From Diphasiastrum complanatum (Eukaryota > Streptophyta > Lycopodiopsida > Lycopodiales > Lycopodiaceae), in the NCBI GenBank assembly GCA_029204225.1, contig CM055112.1:1247314-1311313 (forward strand): DNA of 64,000 nt, written 5' to 3'. A model generated the notes under the pieces. It was not told where the DNA came from. It saw only the letters and a list, made by a program, of their open reading frames with translations, and made no database searches. Below are positions 21,253 to 31,800 of this stretch, piece after piece (the first letter of the stretch is position 1; each line of letters starts with the position of its first letter). Made by a program: the position numbers and the translations under genes.

Positions 21253-21931
21253 TTGTCGAGTACAAGATCATCATTATCATCAAATCATGACATGTTCAGA
21301 ATTGCTTTGCAAATTCATTGAACAAGAAAGGAGAAATACTCAATGTAAATGTATTGATTGTATTATACCAAATACAAAGTGTCAACTATTCAAATTGTAG
21401 GCGATCAAGCAGAAACGAAAGGAGGACGTATTATCTTATGTTCAACATTTCCAGGTTCTGAAAAAGAGATTACAGGGATTACTCACAAATGCAAAACACA
21501 TTAACTATTTCCGTCATGGATTACATAAGGTTCTTCGACGAGGAACTACTTCATTACAGGGTCAGGGCCTGGAACATATTGTGGATGCTACAAGTCAATT
21601 GGAGAAAGAAGACACTCAGAAGAAGTACCGGCGATAGCGTCAACAACATCAACAAGATGACTCGTCTAATTCTGACTCAAATACAGGTACAGAATTAGAT
21701 GATTCCTCAAGTTCAGAAGAGAGTTTGTCTTCTTTGCGTGATGGGAGATGGTCAAAGAAGAATAAGCAGAAGGTGAAAGCTAGTGACCCATTACTAGCAG
21801 TCACGAAGGAGTTTGTTACTATGGAGTTTCACCAAGGGAATGTCCGGTTTTGCCAAAATTGCAATCAAGAAGGACATTATATTAATAAATTTCCTAATAG
21901 TACTCGGTATTGTGTGATTTGTAATGCATAT
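21253..21931 (+). pseudogene. C-terminal tail of the copy A transposase (alternatively a Ty3 gag fragment)
   Basis: Frames here give 'FRHGLHKVLRRGTTSL', an acidic serine run ('SSNSDSNTGTELDDSSSSEE'), a basic patch 'WSKKNKQKVKASD' and the zinc knuckle 'CQNCNQEGHYINKF' with a further CxxC ('YCVICN'). A knuckle of this spacing occurs in retroelement gag proteins and also in the C-terminal tail described for Transib and ProtoRAG-type RAG1-like transposases. I favour the latter because it follows the catalytic core on the same strand and because a stop codon comes immediately after the Copia insertion point. Copy B lacks this region, so it cannot arbitrate. Confidence 0.45.
21927..21931. repeat. 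Target-site duplication CATAT (left) of the intact Copia
   Basis: CATAT directly precedes the LTR start TGTGAAAAATACAG; the same five bases follow the other LTR at 28363-28367. Five bp is the usual Copia duplication length. Confidence 0.95.
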
Positions 21932-22586
21932 TGTGAAAAATACAGATCCTAAGTGGATCTAAACTCCAAGATCATTGGCTTGAATGCTTGCACTCCAAAC
22001 TACATAAGCTAGGAATTGGCAACACATTCTATGCTACCTAGAATGAAAAGAACTTGATCAAAAAGCATTTATCACAAATGGAAACTTCCATAAACATCAA
22101 GTGCGGCCCAAAATAGCATTATACAGTCCATAATACATCAGCCTACCACTTTTGGAAAGCACCTAAGATCATACACAATAGCTTGAAGACAATACACACA
22201 ACAATGCTCTCAATGGAGGAAGAAACAATGACAATGATCTATTGATCTCAATGAAGCATACAAAAGGTTTCTCCAACCTGTTCTCCACGACTTCCCTACT
22301 ATTTATGGATGAGGAAGATGACTCTCTCTCCTCTCTCTAGAAGGTACTTGACCCTAGATATTCCCTATATAGGAAAAATAGCTAAAAATGGCTTATATGA
22401 CCAAAATACATCAAAATGGTCTCATTTTGAAGGGTATGAAGTTTGACACTTCATCATACTGAAAAAATACAGTAAATAAAAACATTGTGGCCTGGTTCAC
22501 ACGTGTGAAACTCCAGAACCAAAACTATTTACAATTTTAGCCAATTTAGGCCTCAAACTAGCTAGGAAATGTTGACAATTTTCACA
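21932..22586 (-). repeat. 3' LTR of the intact Copia
   Basis: On the plus strand it runs TGTGAAAAATACAGATCCTA ... GTTGACAATTTTCACA. Preceded in element orientation by the polypurine tract. The gag-pol stop codon TGA overlaps its first bases (22584-22582). Contains a perfect 14-bp palindrome TTCACACGTGTGAA at 22496-22509. Confidence 0.97.
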
Positions 22587-25500
22587 CTCCCTCTTCAACA
22601 TTGGATGCTAGTTTCAACATAGTCTTTGAGCACATTCCAAGATTAGATCTATGCATTAAATATAGGTCCTTTCCCAATGGTTTGGTGAAGATATCAGCCA
22701 CACACTCCTTTGAAGAGACATGTTGAAGCTCCACCTCTTTGGCAATGACTTGATCTCTCACAAAATGGTGAGCAATCTCAATGTGCTTGCTCCTTGCATG
22801 AAAAACAGGATTGCTTGCCAAGCTTTGGGCTGAAAGGTTATCACAAAGTATGATTGGAGTCTTCTCTGGTTCCAGCAAGTGAAGATCCAATAACATCCTC
22901 TTGATCCAAAGAATCTCCTTGGTGCATGTTGTTAATGCCTTGTACTCGGCTTCGGTGGAAGATAGAGAGATAGTTGGTTGCTTCTTTGATAGCCATGAGA
23001 CCACTCCATCTCCAAGATAGATTGCAAAGGCACTTGTTGACTTCCTATCCATTTGATCACCTGCAAAATCTGAATCTGAAAATCCACAAAGGTTAGGTGT
23101 AGTACCTCCATACAAGATGCCAAAATCTCTAGATCCCGAGATGTATCTAAGTACTCTCTTTCCTAGCTTCCAATGAGCCTCACTAGGATCTTGCATAAAT
23201 TGACTTAGTTTACCAACCACAAAGCTTAGATCAGGTCTTGTGATGGTTAACCATATAAGAGATCCTATTAGCTTTCTATAGAGAGTAATGTCCTTGAAGG
23301 ATCTTTCATTACTTCTTGTAGTTAGCTTTACATTTGATTCCATAGGAGTAGAAACAACTTTACAATCTTCCATATGAAACCTTTTTAGAATAGAGTTAAC
23401 ATACTTTTCTTGACATATGAATGTAGATTTAGAAGTTCTAATAATCTCTATTCCTAAGATATAATGAAGTTTACCAAGATCTTGAATTTCAAACTCTCTT
23501 TTGAGTGCCATCTTGATTTCATCTATATCTAGATTGTTACCACCACTTAAGATAATGTCATCAACATAGATCAAAAGTAAAGTGATATCATTTTCATTCA
23601 ATCTAAAGTAGAGAGAATGATCATACTCACTCATAACAAAGTTTTGAGAAAGTAAGAAGGAATTGAGCTTAGCATACCAACTCCTTGGTGCTTGCTTTAG
23701 CCCATACAAACTCTTTTGGAGATAGCACACATGATTAGGCTCATCATGTGAAACATAGCCCTCGGGTTGCTCCATGTAAATATCTTCTTCAAGATCACCA
23801 TTCAAGAAGGCATTAGTAACATCCATTTGCCACATATCCCAATCATAAAGAGTTGCAAGAGAGATTAGGATTCGAATAGTTACCATCTTTGCCACGGGTG
23901 CAAAGGTCTCATCATAGTCAATACCATATTCTTGAGCATACCCCTTTGCCACCAACCTTGCCTTGTACTTGTTGATTGATCCATCTTGATTTGTCTTGAT
24001 CTTGAAGATCCACTTACAACCAATTGCCTTCTTGTCCTTTGGAAGCTTTACCAACCTCCATGTGTTGCTTTTGATGAGTGCTTGATGCTCATGATCCATG
24101 GCTTGGATCCATTCCTTCTTTTGAATTGCTTCACCTACACAAGTTGGTTCATCAAAAGAGGTAAGAAAAGCAAAGTTAGAGTTGTCCACCACTTGCTTTC
24201 CTTTTTCATCATAGGTTAGCCTTGATGGCTTAGCCCTTTGCCTTTGAGTCTTCCTTGAAGTTTGCTTTGGAGTGGCATCTCCATCTTCATCCAAGACATC
24301 TTGCACATCATGATGATTAGTAGGCACATCAAAATCAACATCAACAACATTGGAAACATTCTCTTCATGAAAGATGACATCCCTACTTATGACAACTTTC
24401 TTTGTAGAAGGAATGTACACTTTGTAAGCCTTGCTTACTTCACTATAGCCAACAAACACACCCTTCTTTGATGAAGGATCTTCTTTAGTTCTATCATCAA
24501 GTGTGATATTGACAAAACATGTACATCCAAAGATCCTACAATGCTTGACACTCGGCCTTCTACCATAAAGAACCTCATGAGGAGTTTTACCATCCAAGGA
24601 AGCACTTGTCCATCTATTACATAGATAGTTAGCACATGCTAAAGCTTCCCCCCAAAAAGACTTAGCAAGATTAGCATGTAGTCTCATTGCCTTGGCACAT
24701 TCACAAAGGGTTCTATTCTTCCTCTCGGCCACTCCATTCTGTTGTGGAGTCCTAGGACTAGACATCTCCCTCTTAATCCCATGTGCTATACAAAAGTCTT
24801 TGAACCTATTTGAGGTGTATTCCCCTCCATTATCAGATCTTAAGCATTTGATCTTTGTATTGAATTGGTTTTCCATTTCATTCTTGAACTTGACAAATGC
24901 AGCAAACACTTCATCCTTACTTTTAAGAAGATAGATCCAAGTATACCTACTAAAGTCATCAATGAAAGTTGCATACATCTTTGCCCCACCATTGCTAGTT
25001 GTACTAGAAGAATGAATATCAGAATGCACAAGTTGAAAAGCTTCTTTAGATCTAGAAGTAGATCTAGAATAAGCAAGTCTATGAGATTTGGACAAGGCAC
25101 AATGTTCACAAACACTATTGTTTGCAACAAGACTTTTAGGGAGACCAAGAACAAGCTCTTTCTTTGCCATTACCTCCAAAGATTTGAAGTTGGGATGGCC
25201 CAACCTCTTGTGCCAAACTTCTTGGTTTGTCAATTGCTCCCTAGCCATACATCCTTCATGATTAGAGATCACACATGCATCAAGCTTGAAAAGTTTACCA
25301 TGCCTCCTACCTTGAGCAATCAAGGATCCACATTTACTTATCAAACATGCATCTCCAATGAACTCCACATCAAGTCCTTTGTCAATCATTTGACTTACAC
25401 TAAGCAAATTCTTAGTGATTGAAGGAATGTACAAAACATTTTCAAGATTTGCTTTCCTATTTGTTGAAAGGGAAATAGGAATAGTGCCTATGCCTTTGAT

Positions 25501-26535
25501 GTCACATTGACCATCATTTGCAGTGTAGATGATGTTACCTTCTCCCTCATAAGACAATAAGGATGTGAAGAATTCCTTATGTCTTGTCATGTGAGATGAG
25601 GCTCCACTATCAATCCACCAAGGATCATTATCATCTATGTTGGCTAACAAACTTGAAGTCATAACAAGTGATTCACATGTGTTATGTTCTTCCTCATCTA
25701 TTGTAAGATTTCCTTGCCTCTCTCCTTGCTCTCTTTTCTTCTTATAACATTCATTTGCAAAATGACCTTTTATCCCACAATAAAAGCACTTGAACTTTGA
25801 CTTATTGTTCTTAGTAGAAGAGGAAGAGGAAGAGTGATCATCATGATCAAAGTTACCACCTTTGGACCATTTCCCTTTGCCTTTACCTTTGCCCTTGAAT
25901 TTGCCTTTTGTGAAGAAAGCCTCTTCACCTCCACCTTGCAAGGATGCACCATCAAGCTTTGATTGCAACCTATGTTCTTCAGCCAATAAGATTTCTTGCA
26001 AGTCAACCACACTTGGCAAGACTCTTTGAATGGCAAAACTTTGCACAAGGTTAGCATGTTCATTTAGCAAACCATTCAACATAACTTGGACTATTTCACC
26101 ATCTTTTATGTTCTCATCAATGCATGCTAAATCATCACTTAGGTACTTAACTCTCAAGATAAATGCATGAGCACTTTCACCCTCTCTTTGCCTACTAGAA
26201 AATATTTGTCTCCTTAGGGTCAATACCCTAGATGTGGACTTTGATTCAAAGAGCTTCTTTAAGGCATTCCATGCCTCACTTGCACTTTGACACTTTCCAA
26301 CTTCCTTGAGAAGTTCATTTGTAACATTCATTTTAATGATATGAAGAGCCCTTTTGGCCTTCTTATCAAACCTTTGTTGCTCTTGAAGTGTGAGAGGTCT
26401 CTCTTCAATTTCTGCAACTATGTCCATGAGTTCATTCAACTCAAGTAAGGACTCCATCCTCACTTTCCAAGTAGAGTAGTTTGATGAACTCAACCTTTCA
26501 CTAGACTCTAGCATGATCCCACCATTGGAAGCCAT
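22582..26535 (-). CDS. Copia gag-pol polyprotein, 1317 residues, uninterrupted
   Basis: Start at 26535 (MASNGGIMLESSERL). Gag UBN2-type region about residues 10-195; CCHC knuckle 'CFYCGIKGHFANEC' at 250-263; protease 'WWIDSGASSHMT' with Asp309; GAG-pre-integrase 'VWHKRLGHPNF' with 'CEHCALSKSH' near 440-485; integrase D505 (HSDIHS), D568 (RSDNGGEY), E604 (NGVAERKN); RT with D905 (QMDVTNAFLNGD) and YVDD at 990-993; RNase H from about 1155 ('GFSDSDFAGD', 'SLSSTEAEYKAL', 'HIEIAHHFVRDQV'). All catalytic residues I can check are present and the length is normal for plant Copia. The gene supplies capsid, protease, integrase and reverse transcriptase/RNase H for the element's own mobility. The stop codon lies in the 3' LTR. 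Confidence 0.97.
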   Translation of the reverse strand: MASNGGIMLESSERLSSSNYSTWKVRMESLLELNELMDIVAEIEERPLTLQEQQRFDKKAKRALHIIKMNVTNELLKEVGKCQSASEAWNALKKLFESKSTSRVLTLRRQIFSSRQREGESAHAFILRVKYLSDDLACIDENIKDGEIVQVMLNGLLNEHANLVQSFAIQRVLPSVVDLQEILLAEEHRLQSKLDGASLQGGGEEAFFTKGKFKGKGKGKGKWSKGGNFDHDDHSSSSSSTKNNKSKFKCFYCGIKGHFANECYKKKREQGERQGNLTIDEEEHNTCESLVMTSSLLANIDDNDPWWIDSGASSHMTRHKEFFTSLLSYEGEGNIIYTANDGQCDIKGIGTIPISLSTNRKANLENVLYIPSITKNLLSVSQMIDKGLDVEFIGDACLISKCGSLIAQGRRHGKLFKLDACVISNHEGCMAREQLTNQEVWHKRLGHPNFKSLEVMAKKELVLGLPKSLVANNSVCEHCALSKSHRLAYSRSTSRSKEAFQLVHSDIHSSSTTSNGGAKMYATFIDDFSRYTWIYLLKSKDEVFAAFVKFKNEMENQFNTKIKCLRSDNGGEYTSNRFKDFCIAHGIKREMSSPRTPQQNGVAERKNRTLCECAKAMRLHANLAKSFWGEALACANYLCNRWTSASLDGKTPHEVLYGRRPSVKHCRIFGCTCFVNITLDDRTKEDPSSKKGVFVGYSEVSKAYKVYIPSTKKVVISRDVIFHEENVSNVVDVDFDVPTNHHDVQDVLDEDGDATPKQTSRKTQRQRAKPSRLTYDEKGKQVVDNSNFAFLTSFDEPTCVGEAIQKKEWIQAMDHEHQALIKSNTWRLVKLPKDKKAIGCKWIFKIKTNQDGSINKYKARLVAKGYAQEYGIDYDETFAPVAKMVTIRILISLATLYDWDMWQMDVTNAFLNGDLEEDIYMEQPEGYVSHDEPNHVCYLQKSLYGLKQAPRSWYAKLNSFLLSQNFVMSEYDHSLYFRLNENDITLLLIYVDDIILSGGNNLDIDEIKMALKREFEIQDLGKLHYILGIEIIRTSKSTFICQEKYVNSILKRFHMEDCKVVSTPMESNVKLTTRSNERSFKDITLYRKLIGSLIWLTITRPDLSFVVGKLSQFMQDPSEAHWKLGKRVLRYISGSRDFGILYGGTTPNLCGFSDSDFAGDQMDRKSTSAFAIYLGDGVVSWLSKKQPTISLSSTEAEYKALTTCTKEILWIKRMLLDLHLLEPEKTPIILCDNLSAQSLASNPVFHARSKHIEIAHHFVRDQVIAKEVELQHVSSKECVADIFTKPLGKDLYLMHRSNLGMCSKTMLKLASNVEEGV
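22587..22601 (-). promoter_or_regulatory. Polypurine tract of the intact Copia
   Basis: Minus strand GTTGAAGAGGGAG lies immediately before the 3' LTR start TGTGAAAATT. It primes plus-strand DNA synthesis. A related tract (TTGAAGAGAGAG) lies at 50424-50435. Confidence 0.9.
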
Positions 26536-27686
26536 GATTCTAATGTTTCTTCAACTTTTAGGTTCTGTCCTAAAGCACTTAGCACTCACTTTTCTCTCAA
26601 CAAATGATAGATAAAGAGATCTATGAAGATTTAGGACCCTAAAACACTTCTATCTTGAACCTAGATGGTTTCCAAGCATAGAAAGGAAGATTGAAACACA
26701 TGCAACACTTTGCACACACTAAGAATGGATTACAAAATCAAACCAACCTGAACACACTCTTGCTTAAGCTCTCAAACTTTCCAGCAAGTGACCAAATCAA
26801 GTTATGGTGTGAAGAGTTACTTGCATTCTTAGAAAATACCCAAAACTAGGATGCCAAGATTACCTAGTAATGAACAAACTTGATCAACATATGATCAACA
26901 CACTAAGATATTGATTCAACCTGTAAAACCACATGTAAACCACACTTCTAAAAGTTTATAAACTCCAGCAAGTGATAAATACAAGATTTAGAGGTGAATG
27001 AATGAGCACACTTAGTGAATCACAAGACTAGCTTCACTATCTTGTCAAATCTTGGTGTTTAGATGTAGATCTAAGATCACTTCACATGAGAATGTTCCTC
27101 AACCTGTTAAGAACCTGAAAACACACTTGCATAATGGTTAACACCTTCCAGCAAATGCTCCAATCAAATTACATAAGGAGAGTTACTTACATGCTCAACA
27201 AAGTACACCAAAATTTATGCCAAAATTGATGACAATCTTTACAATATGCTCTTCACAATGGAGCTTACAATATGTTCACCCAAAAAAGGGGATCTTTCAT
27301 CCAAATGGGAGCTTTGCTCAGCCTTTAGGAGAATTACAACTCACTCAAAAGAGCATTTGTCATCCACTTAAGGAGAAGTTTCATCCACTTAAGGAGAGTG
27401 TTCATCCAAGAATGGAGATTGTCAACAATAGGATTGAAAAGAACATTGTTAGTATTGAATATGCACAAGCCTCACAATCACAAATGATTAGGTGTTATGA
27501 TCTGATCCAAAATAGTTTCTTTTCAGCCTCTGATCTTCAATAGACCTGAAATATGCTTTTGATCCACAAGTTCAACTCACAAAACAAAGGTTAGTAAGAT
27601 TTGATCAACAAAGCAATGCAAAATCATGCTAGAACTTGATCAAACATCCAAATATCACCAAAAATGGAATACTTACTGTAAATAGA
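26536..27686 (-). other. 5' untranslated leader of the intact Copia
   Basis: About 1.15 kb between the primer-binding site and the gag start, which is long for a plant Copia. It contains short repeats on the opposite strand (CATCCACTTAAGGAGA type at about 27360-27410). No minus-strand open frame of note. May hold packaging or dimerisation signals (inference). Confidence 0.6.
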
Positions 27687-27707
27687 AGCCAACCAGCTCT
27701 GATACCA
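27687..27707 (-). promoter_or_regulatory. Primer-binding site (tRNA-iMet type) of the intact Copia
   Basis: The minus strand reads TGGTATCAGAGCTGGTTGGC directly after the 5' LTR. TGGTATCAGAGC is the usual plant Copia sequence complementary to initiator methionine tRNA. Confidence 0.95.
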
Positions 27708-28362
27708 TGTGAAAAATACAGATCCTAAGTGGATCTAAACTCCAAGATCATTGGCTTGAATGCTTGCACTCCAAACTACATAAGCTAGGAATTGGCAACA
27801 CATTCTATGCTACCTAGAATGCAAAGAACTTGATCAAAAAGCATTTATCACAAATGGAAACTTCCATAAACATCAAGTGCGGCCCAAAATAGCATTATAC
27901 AGTCCATAATACATCAGCCTACCACTTTTGGAAAGCACCTAAGATCATACACAATAGCTTGAAGACAATACACACAACAATGCTCTCCATGGAGGAAGAA
28001 ACAATGACAATGATCTATTGATCTCAATGAAGCATACAAAAGGTTTCTCCAACCTGTTCTCCACGACTTCCCTACTATTTATGGATGAGGAAGATGACTC
28101 TCTCTCCTCTCTCTAGAAGGTACTTGACCCTAGATATTCCCTATATAGGAAAAATAGCTAAAAATGGCTTATATGACCAAAATACATCAAAATGGTCTCA
28201 TTTTGAAGGGTATGAAGTTTGACACTTCATCATACTGAAAAAATACAGTAAATAAAAACATTGTGGCCTGGTTCACACGTGTGAAACTCCAGAACCAAAA
28301 CTATTTACAATTTTAGCCAATTTAGGCCTCAAACTAGCTAGGAAATGTTGACAATTTTCACA
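27708..28362 (-). repeat. 5' LTR of the intact Copia, with promoter
   Basis: 655 bp, matching the 3' LTR except for two positions seen by eye. The promoter lies here because transcription runs leftward. The palindrome TTCACACGTGTGAA recurs at 28272-28285. Confidence 0.97.
28138..28150 (-). promoter_or_regulatory. Probable TATA box of the intact Copia 5' LTR
   Basis: Minus strand CCTATATAGGG is the best TATA-like word in the LTR. It lies about 215 bp inside the LTR 5' end and is followed by a purine-rich GAGAGAGGAGAGAGAG stretch. The G-box palindrome at 28272-28285 lies about 125 bp upstream, in U3. Confidence 0.6.
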
Positions 28363-28367
28363 CATAT
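28363..28367. repeat. Target-site duplication CATAT (right)
   Basis: Same five bases as 21927-21931. Joining the flanks restores a frame reading CNAYNH then TAG. Confidence 0.95.
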
Positions 28368-28607
28368 AACCACTAGACAAATGCCCTTGTCGAGCGCTTT
28401 CAAATGCACTAAACTCCGCTAAATTTGGACTCACCACTAAAAAGTTATGCCATTTTTAATATGGAATCAAAATGTGGACTCAAAAAGTTACGTTACGTAG
28501 ATTTCAAATTTGAGTGTTTTAATTGGTCCATGTGTAAGAAAAATTTGAGAAAAAATATAAAAAGAATTTTTACAAAGGGTCCTTTTTGGATTTAGAACTC
28601 CTCTAAT
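28368..28607 (+). mobile_element. Right end of transposon copy A, with subterminal ACGTTACGTA motif
   Basis: Subterminal sequence TTACGTTACGTAGATTTCAA at about 28487-28507 is shared with copy B at about 41090-41103. The terminal repeat ends CTCCTCTAAT at 28607. No gene other than the last few transposase codons. Confidence 0.75.
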
Positions 28608-28814
28608 GCTTCATGCAGTCCTCCTACCTATATCCATCACACATACATGCAATGCTCCAAATGTCTCAATTAGAGTGTCTGGTCCTCTCAAGGTAATTAG
28701 TCACAAGCCTTGACATGGAATTAAATCATGGCGTGACCAATAATCTTGAGTATTGGAGGGCCGATCTACCATATTAGGACTATTCCAGGTCCTTAACCAA
28801 ATATGGCCATAACA
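28608..28814 (-). mobile_element. Partial 3' LTR of the 478-bp LTR element
   Basis: Matches 32345-32574 (CATGCAGTCCTCCTACCTAT, CAAATGTCTCAATTAGAGTG, ATATGGCCATAACA). On the minus strand it begins TGTTATGGCCATATT at 28814 after the tract AAGGAGGGCTGAA. The remaining part of this LTR is missing beyond the transposon end at 28607. Confidence 0.85.
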
Positions 28815-31800
28815 TTCAGCCCTCCTTAAACTGCTTCTATCCTTAGAAGCTCCAAAGAACAGGAAAAAATTACAGTTTCTTTAACTTTCAGTATTAACCG
28901 AAAAAATCATTATCCTTAATCCGACTTTCATATCAAACAAGTACTCAGAGAAAAACTGTTTCCAATCATTAATCTCTGCTCTGTACATAAACACATTATT
29001 TACTGGCAGATTCCTCCATAACCCACATATGCTACTCACATATCTCACTGAGATCTTGTAACTCGGCTACAAAATATTATCTTTTTTTCATAAGTAAATA
29101 ACATATCCGTAAAATCCCTGAGACAAATAACATTCACTCTCAACACTTTTTCAATCCCACTTACCTCTAATTACACAATTTCTTCACTCAATCAACCCCC
29201 CTATGATCCTAGTACTAAAGTAAGATTAAGTTGGTCCAACATAGAACTCTCAAACTGAAATTATGATCAAACTTACTTCTATTCCAATCAAAATGGAATT
29301 AGTAACTTTTGACCTTTTACTGTACTACTAATAGATAATGATTCAAATTCCAACCTTGTTCTAGTTCCAGATTGTCCACACAAATCCCTAGAGATTTCCT
29401 CTTATTCAAAAAGTTCCAACTGGGTATTTTACTCTGAATCTATCCAAAATTACTTTCAGACCAAATCTCATTTCTATCCCACATCTGGATCTATTTCGAA
29501 AACTATGCAACCTGCAGATTCTCAAACATAATTTTATCCCACCACTTCACCCCTCCTTTTAATGAAATTGTAAATTTTAATAAAAGTTAACTGGAAAGAT
29601 GATATATGAAAATATATAAACACATGAAAAATTCAGTAATAAGTGCATCCACTAAAAGATTCACTCTATTACAAACATGAATTTTCCTTCAAATATTTTC
29701 AACCCAAATGATAGAAACTACCATTCTATTGAAATCCATTTATGCAACAGAGAAATTCTAAGGTTTAAGAAATTAAAACATTTTAACCTTGAAATTTATC
29801 TGAATTCCAAGTCTGTTAACACAAGTAGTAATTTATATGACATAACAGTCTTTCAGAAGAATAACTTCATGTTTGAAAGAATCATATAAATCAGTCTGAT
29901 AACCTATATTCAAGAAATTACTAAGAAGTAAAGGATTAATTAAAAAAGCGAGAAATAGATTTGAGGGCCTCTGATTTTGTAAATAATGAGATACCACATT
30001 GGGATCTAGATTAAACCTCAAAATTTCCCAAAATATCCCACATTTGATCGAATGGTTTCTTTTTTTCCCATATCAGATCTTTATAGTCCTAGAATTTCCT
30101 TTTCAAAATTACTGATGTCCCATACCGTCAGCTTTTCCTTCTAGAAAATCCTTAACCGCCTTATCTGATATTCTATAGATCCATTGATCTTCTGGCTGTC
30201 CTATAATCACTATAGGATATTATCTCTTGTTCTCAAATACTGGAAAATCCATTTTATTTGGATGAATGGCATGGCCCATCAAATGGAGATCCACATCCAC
30301 ACCTGATCTTGTGATCCAATCAGAAGAATTAACATGGTTCCTCATTACATTATGATCTTTTCTGGTTAATGATAAGCTTCGAATCCCACTAGATCCAAGA
30401 GCATTAACTCTAGGGACAAGCTTCTATCAATTAATAGATCCAATGTACTCCATATATCAGATTCTACTTCTAACATCACAATTGACATCCAGAGCTGCGA
30501 ATAACTTAATAATTACAAAGATATTAGATATGAATTCAACTAAATGAATCCTACCCAGGAAATTAATATCCAGTATTAAGCAATTATTTACTGGGATTGC
30601 TAAAATCCTAATTGCGAAATACATTTCCCGATCACACTTACTACCCATGATGTCCACTCTTCTTCCCCCCTTAGAATTTTCAGCTCCCTGAAAATCTTTC
30701 AACTAAGGTATCAAGAAGATGTAATGACATTAGTAAATGTAAGAAACCGAATTACTATAGGAAAAAAAATTTAAAACAGTTTCATCTCTATCCTATACGT
30801 AGGTAGAATTATTGATATACAAACCACCATAGGATTTTAACTGGAAATGAAATCAGTTCTACTTTTGATCAGTTCCTGTTATTATGATTTTTCCAATAAA
30901 ATTGTATTGTTTGCCCTTTTCACTTACAAGCTTAAGAATTACTTCGTTGAAATTATCTGTAATGAATGGGAAATAAGATTTGGATTTAGGTACTTCTTCC
31001 TATACTATATTCACCCCGAAATAACATTGTTGATTAAAGAATTACCTCCAAACACTATAATTTTTCCACCATTAATTATTTAACAAGTATTCCAAAAGCT
31101 TTTGGTTTATTCAAATTTAATGACCTAAATCATCAAAACCACAATAAACCACTGATCGGTGTTCCACCGATTGGAAAAGGAGAAAAAATCGAAAAAAATA
31201 CAATTTAACTCCATTTACTGGGTATACCAATACTCTAAGATTAAATAGTTTAAATAGCATCGTACCAAGGAATCGAATTCCTATACTGGGTATATGCTTG
31301 AGAACTGTATTATTCATCTCTTTATGTCAAGATCGGCTTAAAAAACTTCATTTCCAAAACCGACTATACAGCTTGACCAAAGATCAAATAGTACAAAAGG
31401 TTCCAAGATAAACTGGCTTAGCATATTGTCCCTAGAGAAAGGAAATCCAAAATCCAAAATACCAAAGCTTTACAGTTCCAAATGCATGCTCTCAAGCTAA
31501 ATATTAGTTTTAACAGGGTAATGATTGTTTTACTAACCAAACATGCTATTCTAAATTTAAAGAATTAGACTATTGCTCTCCCAATCAATGTTCCATCATG
31601 CAGATTCTCTGGGGGGTTCACATAAGGGAAAGAAAATTTTCATCCTCATCAATGCAATCAGCTGAATCATGTATTTTTATTTTAAACAGTCCATACAGCC
31701 AGATAAATTGATATACAATCAATTTATCTATGAACTAAAACAAAATTACATGCTTCAGGACATTATGGATTGGTGTAAACAATCTAACCTTTAACTGAAC

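Larger units (their letters stand above)
18605..21931 (+). pseudogene. RAG1/Transib-like transposase gene, copy A (frameshifted, 3' end cut by Copia)
   Basis: Exon 1 region (18609-19160): 'HVDIPIDLAPLQRRGGKGIQ', a coiled-coil-like Lys/Glu-rich stretch and a basic end 'KKKAESKKRK'. Exon 2 (19324-19993, GT donor) ends in the first acidic motif 'IIIVLKLDESEIVKG'. Exon 3 (20076-20894) has 'EWHLAGDLKTLKCIYN', 'KHPCLYCMKMAK' (CxxC) and 'VCTLHAEVRLIEKI'. Exon 4 (from 20984) opens 'HYMHILRDH' (H-x4-H across the splice), then after a one-base frameshift 'LSVWSSQGMEKSHRQARATF'. In RAG1 the catalytic and zinc residues occur in this order: D600 (LADESDHE), D708, C727/C730, H937/H942, E962 (SEGNE). A Ser/Asp-rich tail and 'CQNCNQEGHYINKF' (C-x2-C-x3-GH, last Cys replaced by Phe) follow. 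Removing the Copia gives a stop four codons after 'CVICN'. Extra in-frame stops at about 18876, 21250 and 21398 show decay. Confidence 0.7.
21932..28362 (-). mobile_element. Complete Ty1/Copia retrotransposon, apparently intact
   Basis: 6431 bp with two 655-bp LTRs, perfect 5-bp target duplication, primer-binding site, polypurine tract and a single uninterrupted gag-pol frame. Only two LTR differences were found by eye (near 22049/27825 and 22211/27987), so insertion is recent. It sits inside the zinc-knuckle end of the transposon A transposase. A 3' fragment of a related Copia lies at 49820-50730. Confidence 0.97.
18040..28607 (+). mobile_element. TIR transposon copy A (RAG1/Transib-like core), with nested Copia
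   Basis: Left end ATTAGAGGAGTTCTCAATAT at 18040 and right end ...CTCCTCTAAT at 28607 form inverted repeats of about 35 bp including AAAAAGACCCTTT / AAAGGGTCCTTTTT. Without the nested Copia (21932-28362) and one CATAT copy the element is about 4.1 kb. It contains one plus-strand, intron-bearing transposase gene. Copy B (35467-41203) has the same ends and the same gene. No matching target duplication flanks 18040 and 28607: the left flank is CCACC and the right GCTTC. The right flank is half of an LTR whose other half lies at 15141, so the two ends may not be an undisturbed pair. Confidence 0.8.

Noticed and set aside
21400-21931. Independent Ty3/Gypsy gag insertion in copy A
   Set aside because: Possible because of the CCHC-like knuckle, but position after the catalytic exon, same strand and the stop just past the Copia site favour the transposase tail. 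Kept only as an alternative.
27217-27543. 108-codon plus frame with HPLKE repeats
   Set aside because: It lies antisense in the leader of the intact Copia and arises from short DNA repeats; no supporting signal.
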